The notes under the pieces are model-generated. The model did not search any database and was not told where the DNA came from. It worked only from the letters and a program-made list of their open reading frames with translations. From positions 1 through 6,182 of the forward strand of contig VXPR01000214.1 in NCBI GenBank assembly GCA_009839405.1: 6,182 bases of DNA. Reading direction: 5' to 3'. The first letter of the stretch is position 1, and every line of letters starts with the position of its first letter. The position numbers and the translations under genes were made by a program. This DNA comes from Gammaproteobacteria bacterium (GTDB taxonomy: Bacteria > Pseudomonadota > Gammaproteobacteria > Pseudomonadales > Azotimanducaceae). This document shows positions 1-6,182 of this stretch, piece after piece.

Positions 1-210
1 CCGCAGGGCCAGCCAGCGCAGCACGAGCCGCTCGGCGTCGTGGCGGGCGGCCTGCCGCACGACCCGCGCCAGGATCGCCGGCTCGACCTCCTGCCCCACG
101 CGCAGGCGCCGCCCGAGCGGGAACTCGCGGTCGCAGCGCAATGCCGACCCGTCGTCGAACTGCACCAGCAGCGATCGCCCCGCTCGCCGCACCGCCTCGA
201 CGCGTGGCAC
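1..210 (-). CDS. recX: RecX regulatory protein, N-terminal part (gene runs off the window at base 1)
   Basis: The visible 70 codons begin with GTG (V-P-R-V-E-A-V) and run open to the window edge. They contain the pattern typical of the RecX N-terminus: a short beta stretch SLLVQFDDGSALRCDREFPL, then a basic helix, then a segment rich in Ala, Arg and Leu ending in LVLRWLALR, where RecX repeats usually carry an 'aL.yL..R' pattern. RecX binds RecA filaments and limits their growth, and its gene commonly follows recA. The start lies 16 bases after the recA stop. No ATG, GTG or TTG was found upstream in frame within the last codons of recA, so GTG 210-208 is the best start. There is no clear Shine-Dalgarno sequence, which suggests coupling to recA translation. 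The gene is identified mainly from position and the N-terminal pattern; the C-terminal helical repeats are outside the window. Confidence 0.75.
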   Translation of the reverse strand, partial: MPRVEAVRRAGRSLLVQFDDGSALRCDREFPLGRRLRVGQEVEPAILARVVRQAARHDAERLVLRWLALR

Positions 211-226
211 GACCCGGACCGGCGCG

Positions 227-1360
<1,134 letters not shown>

Positions 1361-1366
1361 CGGATG

Positions 1367-1372
1367 CCCCTC
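1367..1372 (-). promoter_or_regulatory. Ribosome binding site of recA
   Basis: GAGGGG on the minus strand, 6 bases before ATG 1360-1358. It decides the start codon: the competing upstream ATG at 1393 is preceded by the GC-rich arm of a hairpin instead. Confidence 0.7.
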
Positions 1373-1393
1373 GTCGCCGACCGCAGTCAGCAT

Positions 1394-1413
1394 AGCGGCG
1401 GAGCCCCGCCGCT
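1394..1413 (-). other. Hairpin in the recA leader
   Basis: A perfect 8-bp inverted repeat, AGCGGCGG and CCGCCGCT, with a 4-base loop. On the minus strand the second arm ends immediately before the in-frame ATG at 1393-1391. There is no T-run after it, so it is not a typical intrinsic terminator. It could structure the recA leader or act as a weak pause site; function is inference. Confidence 0.55.
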
Positions 1414-1421
1414 CCTGGATC

Positions 1422-1435
1422 AGAACACGCGTTCG
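1422..1435 (-). promoter_or_regulatory. LexA operator (SOS box) of recA
   Basis: Minus strand CGAACGCGTGTTCT. It matches the Gram-positive-type LexA consensus CGAACRNRYGTTCG at 13 of 14 positions; the core GAAC-N4-GTTC is perfect. It lies 62 bases upstream of the recA start, the expected place for a recA operator. It implies repression by LexA and induction on DNA damage. It also argues against alpha- or gamma-proteobacteria, whose LexA boxes have other forms. Confidence 0.85.
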
Positions 1436-1446
1436 CGTGAGCCCGT

Positions 1447-1475
1447 ACTGTCGCACATGCGTTCTATGTGTGCAA
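1447..1475 (-). promoter_or_regulatory. Possible recA promoter
   Basis: TTGCAC (1475-1470) resembles a -35 element and GACAGT (1452-1447) weakly resembles a -10 element, with a 17-base spacer. If real, the imperfect LexA site sits in the spacer and the strong LexA site lies just downstream of the transcription start, so both could block RNA polymerase. The -10 match is poor, so this is tentative. Confidence 0.3.
1452..1465 (-). promoter_or_regulatory. Second, imperfect LexA-like site upstream of recA
   Basis: Minus strand AGAACGCATGTGCG: one intact GAAC half-site, the right N4 spacing, and GTGC in place of GTTC. Its centre is exactly 30 bp from the centre of the strong SOS box, close to three helical turns. 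It could be a secondary LexA dimer site or a decayed copy. Confidence 0.4.
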
Positions 1476-1499
1476 CCCCCAGGCGCAGCGGCGTCGGCC

Positions 1500-2279
1500 C
1501 TACCGATTGAAGACCGGCTGACGCTTCTCCAGGAAGGCCGCGATCGCCTCGCTGTGCGACGGCAGGCGGCGGGACTCGCGGTCGCGGGCGCCCTCCCGCT
1601 CCATGACGAGGCCGAGGTCCGGCTCGCTGACGTTGTCGCGCAGCAGCGTCTTGATCTTGCGCACGACGGGCGTGGGGTTGTTGGCCAGTTCGTCGGCCTT
1701 GGCCAGCGCGGTCGCGAACAACTCCTCTTGCGGTACGACGGCCGAAACCAGCCCGACGCGGTAGGCCTCATCGGCGGGCAGCATGCGGCCCGACAGGCAC
1801 ATGTCGGTCGCGTGGCCGAGCCCCACGAGCTGCGCCAGCAGCCGCGTCGAGCCCAACTCGGGCACGAGGCCCACCTTGACGAAGCGGATCGAGAACCGCG
1901 CCCCCTCGGCGGCGATGCGCACGTCGCAGGGCAGCGCCAGGGTCAGGCCGACGCCGACGGCGTAGCCGTGCATCGCGGCGACGACCGGTTTCGAGTCGCG
2001 CACCAGCGACGTCCAGTTGAAGCGCGCGGCGGGCGTCCGTGCATCGGGATCCTCGGCGAGGCGCTGGTTGAAGCCGTCGATGTCGGCGCCGGCGCAGAAC
2101 GCGCGCCCTTCCCCGGCGATGACGATCGCGCCGATGCCGTCGTCGTCGTTCCAGGCGCCGACCTGCTCCCCCATCTCGTGGCCCATGCGGGGGGTCCAGG
2201 CGTTCAGCTTCTCCGGCCGGTTGAGCCGGATCACGCCCACGCGCCCGATGGTCTCGGTCAGGATCTCCTGGTGGCTCAT
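1500..2279 (-). CDS. Enoyl-CoA hydratase/isomerase (crotonase) family protein, 259 residues
   Basis: A full-length crotonase-fold protein. Members bind acyl-CoA and stabilise a thioester enolate in an oxyanion hole, in fatty acid or aromatic acyl-CoA breakdown. Visible marks: N-terminal VGVIRLNRPEKLNAW (14-28), first oxyanion-hole segment FCAGADI (61-67), second segment HGYAVGVGLTLALPCD (104-119), then RFVKVGLVPELGSTRLL (132-148). Aligned by eye with rat mitochondrial hydratase, the two catalytic glutamates (144 and 164) correspond to Thr113 and Phe133, so ordinary hydration is doubtful. Glu141, in the VPELG turn, sits where many isomerase-type members carry an acidic residue, so an enoyl-CoA isomerase or related activity is likelier. 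ATG 2279-2277 has GAGGAG 5 bases upstream. The CoA-transferase family gene upstream fits an acyl-CoA pathway operon, now split by the SIR2 gene. Substrate cannot be told from the sequence. Confidence 0.92.
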   Translation of the reverse strand: MSHQEILTETIGRVGVIRLNRPEKLNAWTPRMGHEMGEQVGAWNDDDGIGAIVIAGEGRAFCAGADIDGFNQRLAEDPDARTPAARFNWTSLVRDSKPVVAAMHGYAVGVGLTLALPCDVRIAAEGARFSIRFVKVGLVPELGSTRLLAQLVGLGHATDMCLSGRMLPADEAYRVGLVSAVVPQEELFATALAKADELANNPTPVVRKIKTLLRDNVSEPDLGLVMEREGARDRESRRLPSHSEAIAAFLEKRQPVFNR

Positions 2280-2284
2280 GGCGG

Positions 2285-2290
2285 CTCCTC
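2285..2290 (-). promoter_or_regulatory. Ribosome binding site of the enoyl-CoA hydratase/isomerase gene
   Basis: GAGGAG on the minus strand, 5 bases before ATG 2279-2277. It fixes the start. The 88 bases from here up to the stop codon at 2370 show no clear promoter, consistent with transcription from an upstream operon promoter. Confidence 0.75.
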
Positions 2291-2367
2291 TCGGGCTCCG
2301 GTGTCGCCCCAGAGGATATGCCGCGAGCGCAAATTCCGCAGGCGCGGGTCGAAGGCGTCACGGGCGA

Positions 2368-2403
2368 TCAGCCCTGGGTCCGGGTCCACTCGCGCAACTG
2401 CGC
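2368..2403 (-). pseudogene. Displaced 3' end of the CoA-transferase gene (last codons after the insertion)
   Basis: The minus strand reads GCG CAG TTG CGC GAG TGG ACC CGG ACC CAG GGC TGA (AQLREWTRTQG-stop). Every codon ends in G or C, like the flanking genes and unlike the SIR2 gene. GCG CAG is also where the upstream CoA-transferase sequence leaves its expected composition, at 6010-6005, and both copies are in the same codon phase. Rejoining them gives EGVVAQLREWTRTQG-stop, a reasonable CoA-transferase end 88 bases before the hydratase. Caution: this frame is also the SIR2 frame after its TAG stop, so a former SIR2 extension is an alternative. Too short to identify by family. Confidence 0.45.
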
Positions 2404-2404
2404 G
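2391..2404. repeat. Inverted repeat at the low-coordinate junction
   Basis: CGCGCA-AC-TGCGCG, perfect 6-bp arms around 2 bases. The right arm overlaps the 7-bp direct repeat that bounds the inserted segment. In the rejoined site the arms become 7 bp (TCGCGCA-GT-TGCGCGA), so the insertion seems to have landed in a palindrome. Confidence 0.5.
2398..2404. repeat. Direct repeat copy 1 bounding the SIR2 segment
   Basis: CTGCGCG on the plus strand (CGCGCAG on the minus strand), identical to bases 6005-6011. A possible 7-bp target-site duplication or the microhomology used in an illegitimate recombination. Seven bases in GC-rich DNA can match by chance; its weight comes from sitting at both composition changes and restoring one reading frame. 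Confidence 0.45.
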
Positions 2405-5400
2405 CCCCCCGCCTACGCCAGGTTGAGCCTCACAGCGAGCTCCCGCAACTGTGTATCCAGTTCTTCGGGGAGGTCAAGCCCGCGGAGCTTCTTGATGAGC
2501 TCTTCGGCCTCATGCCAGACCCACGGAGGCGGCTCGCAGTCGGCCATGTAGACCAGGAGCTTCACCGTCGCTTCGGGGTGCTTCGACCACGCATCCCCTT
2601 CGTTCAGGTCATGGAGGATCAGAGTGTCTTCGAACGCAGTGTTCGGCATTTGGATTGCGCATTCAACGGCTTCTGGGAAGACCGTCTTCAGATCCGGCAC
2701 CCAACCGAGCATCGCCGCGACTTCAGCATCGGCCAGTGGTGCGGGGATGCCCTGCAGTCGGTTCATCCAGTATTCCTTGATCCACCGCTTCCACCAATCC
2801 TCCCGTTTCGCGTCATCTGCATCGCGAAGATAGTGACCGATTTTGCATGCGAACCAGTGCTTGTCTTGTTCGCTAGCGTTCGCGAAGAACTGCGGGATCC
2901 AAGAGTTGAGGGGATCGTCAACTAGGTAGACCGCGATGGATGCGTAGCACTCGACGAACTGCCTACGGAGCTCGGGTGGGAATAGATCCTCAATGCGCGT
3001 CATCGCCTGAAGGAACGCGTCCTCCAGTGCAGTGGCTGCCTGCGCGTTGAGATCCGAGTACAGAACGCCATGCCAGACGGGCCGGTAGGCATCAGCATCT
3101 GGGTTCTCGAACAAGGGGAGCAGGTACTTCCTTGCCCAGCCCTCGTCGGCGGCGAGAAGGAACGCCAAGTACCGCGCAAGGATGGTCTTCGCGAGTTGCC
3201 CGGCTACTGTTCTATCCCCGATCATCCCGGAGAACGCTGAAGCATACTCTTCGTCGAAACTGCAGGGCTTGGGGTCTTGCGGCTGTCGCGTCACCGAGAG
3301 ACTGTGAACCCAGAATTCAGCGAGCGTCCCGGCGGAGTGGTTGATGGCGCGATGAAGCCAGTCATCGATCTCGAGTACCCGCTCACTTGGGTCGAGGGCT
3401 CCCCACAGGCTGGCCGCGAGTTGATTCGCCACCGGCAGCAACCGCACCGCGTAAGGAACGCGTCCGTTCTTCACGAGTTCATAAAGGACATTCGCAACTG
3501 CGCTTGTGTGTCTCGAATAGAGATCCGTGTTCGCGAGGCGTTCAAGGAGGATACGATGCTTGTCTTCATCCATCTCACGTGACCAGGCACGCAACAAGGC
3601 CGGCCAGAGATCGCTGTCCCAGTGGTCCGATACGGCTAGCGCGTCCGCCAGAGCAACTCCCCAAGTGAACTCTTGGATAGCCGCGTCTGAGATCGCGCTT
3701 AGGAGGGCGTCACGGCTTGAGTCAAAGGAGTCCGCGTCTTGAAATCCGACCAAGTCATCAAACCATTCGCCGGCTGGACGGGACAGCAGTTCTTCAACCG
3801 TCCAGGGGCTCTGGGGTCCTTCTCCCACACTCATGAAGTGGGTGAGGTCCGGGTGCACCCTCGGCTCGAAGTCAGGACGTCGCTCTCGCATCGCGTTGAG
3901 GCGTTGGCCAACCAAGTCGCAGTTTGGGTCGGAGTGATGAAGCCAGTCGAGCCAAGTGAAGTGACGATAGGAAGAGTAGATCTCCGTTCGCCCGTCGCTT
4001 CGGTCCGGCGAGGCGTAATCGAAGATGGCTTCGATGATCGCCTCCCGGCGTTCTGCGCTGACATGGGGATAGATGAACCGCATGGCGCGGAACGTCTCAT
4101 GATGAGCCGCTCGGTCATGGAGCCCGACGTTCGCCAGGAGCCAGTCAGTCTTCTCGTCCCCGGTGAGGTCACTGCGTGATGGCAACGCATGGACCGCCAG
4201 CCGACGGAGGAGCGGCGCATCCGCCCGCACGAGGTAGTCGCACCAATGGGCCGCCACTTCCGGCTGCTCGACCACCAGATGCTGTAGACAATCACGTGCA
4301 GCATCGATCAGGACGTCAATCGCCTGCGGATGGCTGTCTTGTTCGTGTGGCTCGATCGCGCTCCTGCGGAAGCTAGTGGCGTCCCAGTTGTCATCCGCCG
4401 CCTCCCACACACGAAGCAGATGGTGTTGTTCGACGAACTTGTGCACGGCACGCATGAGTAGAGGTTCGGCGATCTGGTCAAGCCGTGGCCTAACCTGTCT
4501 CTCCCACAACTGCCTGAGAACAAACTCGCCCGAGCTCGGCTCGAACTCGGCCGTGACCTGTGGTGCCCCACCGTCTCCAGGCGTGGCGTAGCCCGGCTTC
4601 AGCCTCAGATGGTGGACGAGCATTGCATCGAAGACATCAACGAGACTGCCTGCTAGCTCGGCATCGGCGCAGCGCTGGCCCATCCGTAGCAGCACATGCT
4701 CGTCCAGAACCGGTGGCATCGTCGTGAGCAACAAAGACACCCATCGAGCTAGAACATCGCGATCAACTGGTGGCTGCCGATCAGATCCGACAGTCCTCGC
4801 CAGCTCCCACCAGAAGACCCGGTGAAGCCGCATCCCCTTGCTTTGAATGAGGAGAGACAGCAGGTCGGCGTGGTCGTGTGCGAACGTCTCGGCCAGCCAA
4901 CGTGCCAATTGCACATGCTGGCCCGCGAGTTCGTGGTCAGACGCGACAAAGAGCATGTCCAGATGTTCGTGCCGGTCCAGCCATGCGATCCACTCCGGAT
5001 CTGATGCGGAGTCGGTGAAAAAGCGCGCCCGCATAGGATTGGATAGGGCATCGTCAACCAAGTCCATTGCTTCTTCATCGAGGGAGGGCGGCCTGCTCGC
5101 GATGTCCGTGATATCACGCTGCCAATCGAGGACACCCCGCCTCGCATAGTTCACGAGACCATCGATGCCTTCCTGAAGAGCGGCATGGCTGCCTTCGGGT
5201 GACTTCTCGTAGAGCACCGGTTCAATGCCGAGAAGCTGCCATTTGCTGTCGTCAGTTTCGTGTGTGAGCACGAAACGGTTTCCTTGTCCACTTTCTCGCA
5301 GGGCACCGCCGAGATACCTCATGACGACATCTTCGTGGCTGTAGCCAACAAAGAGGATGGTGAACGAGTCGAATAGATCGACCAGAAAACGCCGCGCCGA

Positions 5401-6004
5401 CCCGTCGGTCAAATACGCCTTGCCGAAGTCGGCATCCGTCAGCACCATCTCCTCGTGGCGATCGATGGAACCGTGGACATGGACAATCCCGTTGAACTTG
5501 CCGCCCTGAGGCAGGGCCGGAGCCCTGAATGCCTCTGGCTGAGATCCGAACACGCCCTTCGCCGCTTGCTCGAACAGCATGTCGAAGTTCGTGGTGACGA
5601 TGCGGGTCGAGTTCGCTCTTGGATAGAGCCGCAGCAGAGACTGGTGGAGGTCGGTGGGTTCCAGGTCAGCCCTTGAGAGCGCTTGCGCCGCGATCGAGTG
5701 GACTTCCACTCCGTCGATGTAGAGCCTGTCGAGAAAGCGCGTTTCAGGCTCGGCTCCCGGCGACAGTTCCCCAGTGCCCTGGGCGATCGCCTCTGCCAAC
5801 TCTCTGAAACTCGGGAGGCGTGCCGGTTCCCCCATCGAAACGCCCGCGCCCGCGAAGACGACGAGCTTGTCGTCGCCCAAGGCGTCCAGCAGCCGTCCTG
5901 GGAATTCGATGCCCGATATCTTCACAGGGAACCTGATGGGGATGCGCCGGAGCGAGGAGTTTCGTCACTTCCCAGCCTACTCCCTCGCGGGTTGCCCCCA
6001 CCCC
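2405..6004. mobile_element. Inserted low-GC segment carrying one SIR2-type gene
   Basis: This 3600-bp segment lies between the two CGCGCAG copies and is almost filled by one gene. Base composition falls inside it (31 of 60 bases G/C in the line at 3481, against 43 of 60 in recA at 661), and codon endings become mixed. On one side it interrupts a CoA-transferase frame; on the other it is followed by an all-GC3 tail that completes that frame. No transposase, integrase, tRNA site or obvious terminal inverted repeats are visible, so the route of entry is unknown. That it is foreign is well supported by composition; the exact ends are inferred. Confidence 0.5.
2413..5925 (-). CDS. SIR2-like NADase with long helical C-terminus (DUF4020-like), probable antiphage defence protein, 1170 residues
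   Basis: An intact gene with an N-terminal SIR2-type NAD-binding domain (about 15-265): LVVFAGAGVS (21-30), TTNFD (111-115, Asn113), VHVHGS (148-153, His151) and LFVGYSHEDVVMRYL (191-205). The Asn-His spacing of 38 equals that of the catalytic pair I recall for DSR2 (N133, H171). There are no zinc-binding Cys pairs as in deacetylase sirtuins, which fits an NAD hydrolase. Residues about 280-1170 are helical and Trp-rich with no P-loop or nuclease motif. The last 200 (WWKRWIKEYWMNRLQGIPAP at 1044-1063, LGWVPDL at 1073-1079, FPEAVECAIQMP at 1083-1094) resemble DUF4020, from memory. By analogy with defence-associated sirtuins, the C-terminus may sense phage and release NAD depletion. GTG 5925-5923 is the only start after the in-frame TGA at 5967-5965; a weak AGG lies 6 bases before it. 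Codon use differs from all neighbours. Stop TAG, no terminator seen. Confidence 0.9.
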   Translation of the reverse strand: MKISGIEFPGRLLDALGDDKLVVFAGAGVSMGEPARLPSFRELAEAIAQGTGELSPGAEPETRFLDRLYIDGVEVHSIAAQALSRADLEPTDLHQSLLRLYPRANSTRIVTTNFDMLFEQAAKGVFGSQPEAFRAPALPQGGKFNGIVHVHGSIDRHEEMVLTDADFGKAYLTDGSARRFLVDLFDSFTILFVGYSHEDVVMRYLGGALRESGQGNRFVLTHETDDSKWQLLGIEPVLYEKSPEGSHAALQEGIDGLVNYARRGVLDWQRDITDIASRPPSLDEEAMDLVDDALSNPMRARFFTDSASDPEWIAWLDRHEHLDMLFVASDHELAGQHVQLARWLAETFAHDHADLLSLLIQSKGMRLHRVFWWELARTVGSDRQPPVDRDVLARWVSLLLTTMPPVLDEHVLLRMGQRCADAELAGSLVDVFDAMLVHHLRLKPGYATPGDGGAPQVTAEFEPSSGEFVLRQLWERQVRPRLDQIAEPLLMRAVHKFVEQHHLLRVWEAADDNWDATSFRRSAIEPHEQDSHPQAIDVLIDAARDCLQHLVVEQPEVAAHWCDYLVRADAPLLRRLAVHALPSRSDLTGDEKTDWLLANVGLHDRAAHHETFRAMRFIYPHVSAERREAIIEAIFDYASPDRSDGRTEIYSSYRHFTWLDWLHHSDPNCDLVGQRLNAMRERRPDFEPRVHPDLTHFMSVGEGPQSPWTVEELLSRPAGEWFDDLVGFQDADSFDSSRDALLSAISDAAIQEFTWGVALADALAVSDHWDSDLWPALLRAWSREMDEDKHRILLERLANTDLYSRHTSAVANVLYELVKNGRVPYAVRLLPVANQLAASLWGALDPSERVLEIDDWLHRAINHSAGTLAEFWVHSLSVTRQPQDPKPCSFDEEYASAFSGMIGDRTVAGQLAKTILARYLAFLLAADEGWARKYLLPLFENPDADAYRPVWHGVLYSDLNAQAATALEDAFLQAMTRIEDLFPPELRRQFVECYASIAVYLVDDPLNSWIPQFFANASEQDKHWFACKIGHYLRDADDAKREDWWKRWIKEYWMNRLQGIPAPLADAEVAAMLGWVPDLKTVFPEAVECAIQMPNTAFEDTLILHDLNEGDAWSKHPEATVKLLVYMADCEPPPWVWHEAEELIKKLRGLDLPEELDTQLRELAVRLNLA

Positions 6005-6182
6005 CTGCGCGACGACGCCCTCCACGACCAGCGCATCGAACTCTGATTGGGAGAGCCCCAGGGGCCCGTGCAGGATGGGCTCGTTGTGCTCGCCGAGGAC
6101 GGGGGCGCGCTGTAGGACGCGGCGCTGCTCGGCGGCGGCGCGGAGGTCGGCGTCGGTCGGCACCGGGGCATCGTACCGCAGG
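5744..6182 (-). CDS. CaiB/BaiF family (class III) CoA-transferase, C-terminal end, with its 3' end replaced by inserted sequence
   Basis: The frame is open from the window edge (L-R-Y-D-A-P-V-P at 6181) and shows the family's closing signature: RAPVLGEHNEPILHGPLGLS followed by QSEFDALVVEGVV, matching the usual 'P.LGEHt.evL...lG.s..ei..L...GVi' ending. These enzymes move CoA between carboxylic acids, so the enoyl-CoA hydratase/isomerase gene downstream is a fitting partner. Proteins of this family normally stop soon after GVV. Here the frame continues for 86 more codons beyond the GCGCAG junction (6010-6005), through sequence that belongs to the SIR2 gene in another phase, and stops at TGA 5746-5744. 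That tail (rich in Arg and Gly) has no recognisable fold and overlaps the SIR2 start by 182 bases. The enzyme may still work with the altered tail. Most of the gene is outside the window, so substrate is unknown. Confidence 0.8.
   Translation of the reverse strand, partial: LRYDAPVPTDADLRAAAEQRRVLQRAPVLGEHNEPILHGPLGLSQSEFDALVVEGVVAQGVGATREGVGWEVTKLLAPAHPHQVPCEDIGHRIPRTAAGRLGRRQARRLRGRGRFDGGTGTPPEFQRVGRGDRPGHWGTVAGSRA
6005..6011. repeat. Direct repeat copy 2 bounding the SIR2 segment
   Basis: CTGCGCG on the plus strand, identical to 2398-2404. It lies in the CoA-transferase frame as part of GTC GCG CAG (V-A-Q), right where codon endings lose their GC bias. The 79 bases between here and the SIR2 GTG hold no promoter that I can support. 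Confidence 0.45.

Noticed and set aside
1394..1413. Hairpin as an intrinsic terminator of the crotonase gene
   Set aside because: There is no T-run after the stem on the minus strand, and it lies beyond the recA operator, within the recA leader.
1361..1771. Upstream in-frame extension of recA to 514 residues
   Set aside because: It would read through the SOS boxes and into the crotonase gene; the added sequence has no RecA homology and the ATG at 1360 has a good ribosome site.
2276..2412. Minus-strand frame ending in an ATGA overlap with the crotonase start (contains DAFDPRLRNLRSRHILWGD)
   Set aside because: The overlap looks operon-like, but its codon endings are more AT-rich than its neighbours, it matches no family I know, and the other phase gives the all-GC3 tail that rejoins the CoA-transferase.
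2402..2418. Imperfect 17-base direct repeat with 5994-6010 (13 of 17)
   Set aside because: Both copies are C-runs in GC-rich DNA, and one includes the SIR2 stop; the exact 7-base repeat with frame restoration is a better junction model.
3831..5147. Several 87-157-codon frames inside the SIR2 gene on both strands
   Set aside because: They are other-phase readings of a continuous 1170-residue gene with intact motifs; none has a recognisable domain.
2405..6004. Search for transposase, integrase, tRNA, CRISPR array, retron or group II intron in the inserted segment
   Set aside because: The segment is filled by one gene; the few remaining bases show no such element and no convincing terminal inverted repeats.

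Overview
The window looks like a GC-rich bacterial chromosome segment with every gene on the minus strand, so the text below reads from high to low coordinates. The flanking metabolic and repair genes end almost every codon in G or C; one recA stretch counts 43 G/C in 60 bases. The recA operator is of the GAAC-N4-GTTC type used by Firmicutes, Actinobacteria and Chloroflexi LexA. It is not the CTGT type of gamma-proteobacteria or the GTTC-N7-GTTC type of alpha-proteobacteria. Together with the RecA L2 loop wording, this suggests Chloroflexota (Dehalococcoidia-like) or a deep Actinobacteriota lineage; that placement is inference.

Layout: (1) 6182-6005, the C-terminal end of a CaiB/BaiF (class III) CoA-transferase, cut by the window edge. 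(2) About 6004-2405, a roughly 3.6 kb segment of clearly lower GC (31 of 60 bases in one sampled line) with a single intact 1170-residue gene: an N-terminal SIR2-like NADase domain followed by about 900 residues of helical sequence ending in a DUF4020-like region. (3) 2404-2368, a short all-GC3 coding tail that fits as the displaced last codons of the CoA-transferase. (4) 2279-1500, a crotonase-fold enoyl-CoA hydratase/isomerase. (5) 1499-1361, an intergenic region holding a near-consensus LexA (SOS) box, a second imperfect box, a weak possible promoter and a hairpin. (6) 1360-227, recA. (7) 210-1, the start of recX.

The main result is an insertion that can be read at base level. The segment carrying the SIR2 gene is bounded by a 7-bp direct repeat (minus strand CGCGCAG, at 6011-6005 and 2404-2398). 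Removing the segment plus one repeat copy rejoins the CoA-transferase in frame, giving ...EGVVAQ-LREWTRTQG-stop just ahead of the hydratase gene. The ancestral arrangement was therefore probably a CoA-transferase/enoyl-CoA hydratase operon beside an SOS-controlled recA-recX pair. A stand-alone SIR2 gene, likely an NAD-depleting phage defence protein by family analogy, landed in the last codons of the CoA-transferase. No transposase, integrase or clear terminal inverted repeats accompany it.

The CoA-transferase frame now runs 86 codons past the junction and overlaps the SIR2 start out of phase, so SIR2 may be expressed from the host operon. Genes in the window are otherwise unremarkable, except that the hydratase lacks both classical catalytic glutamates.
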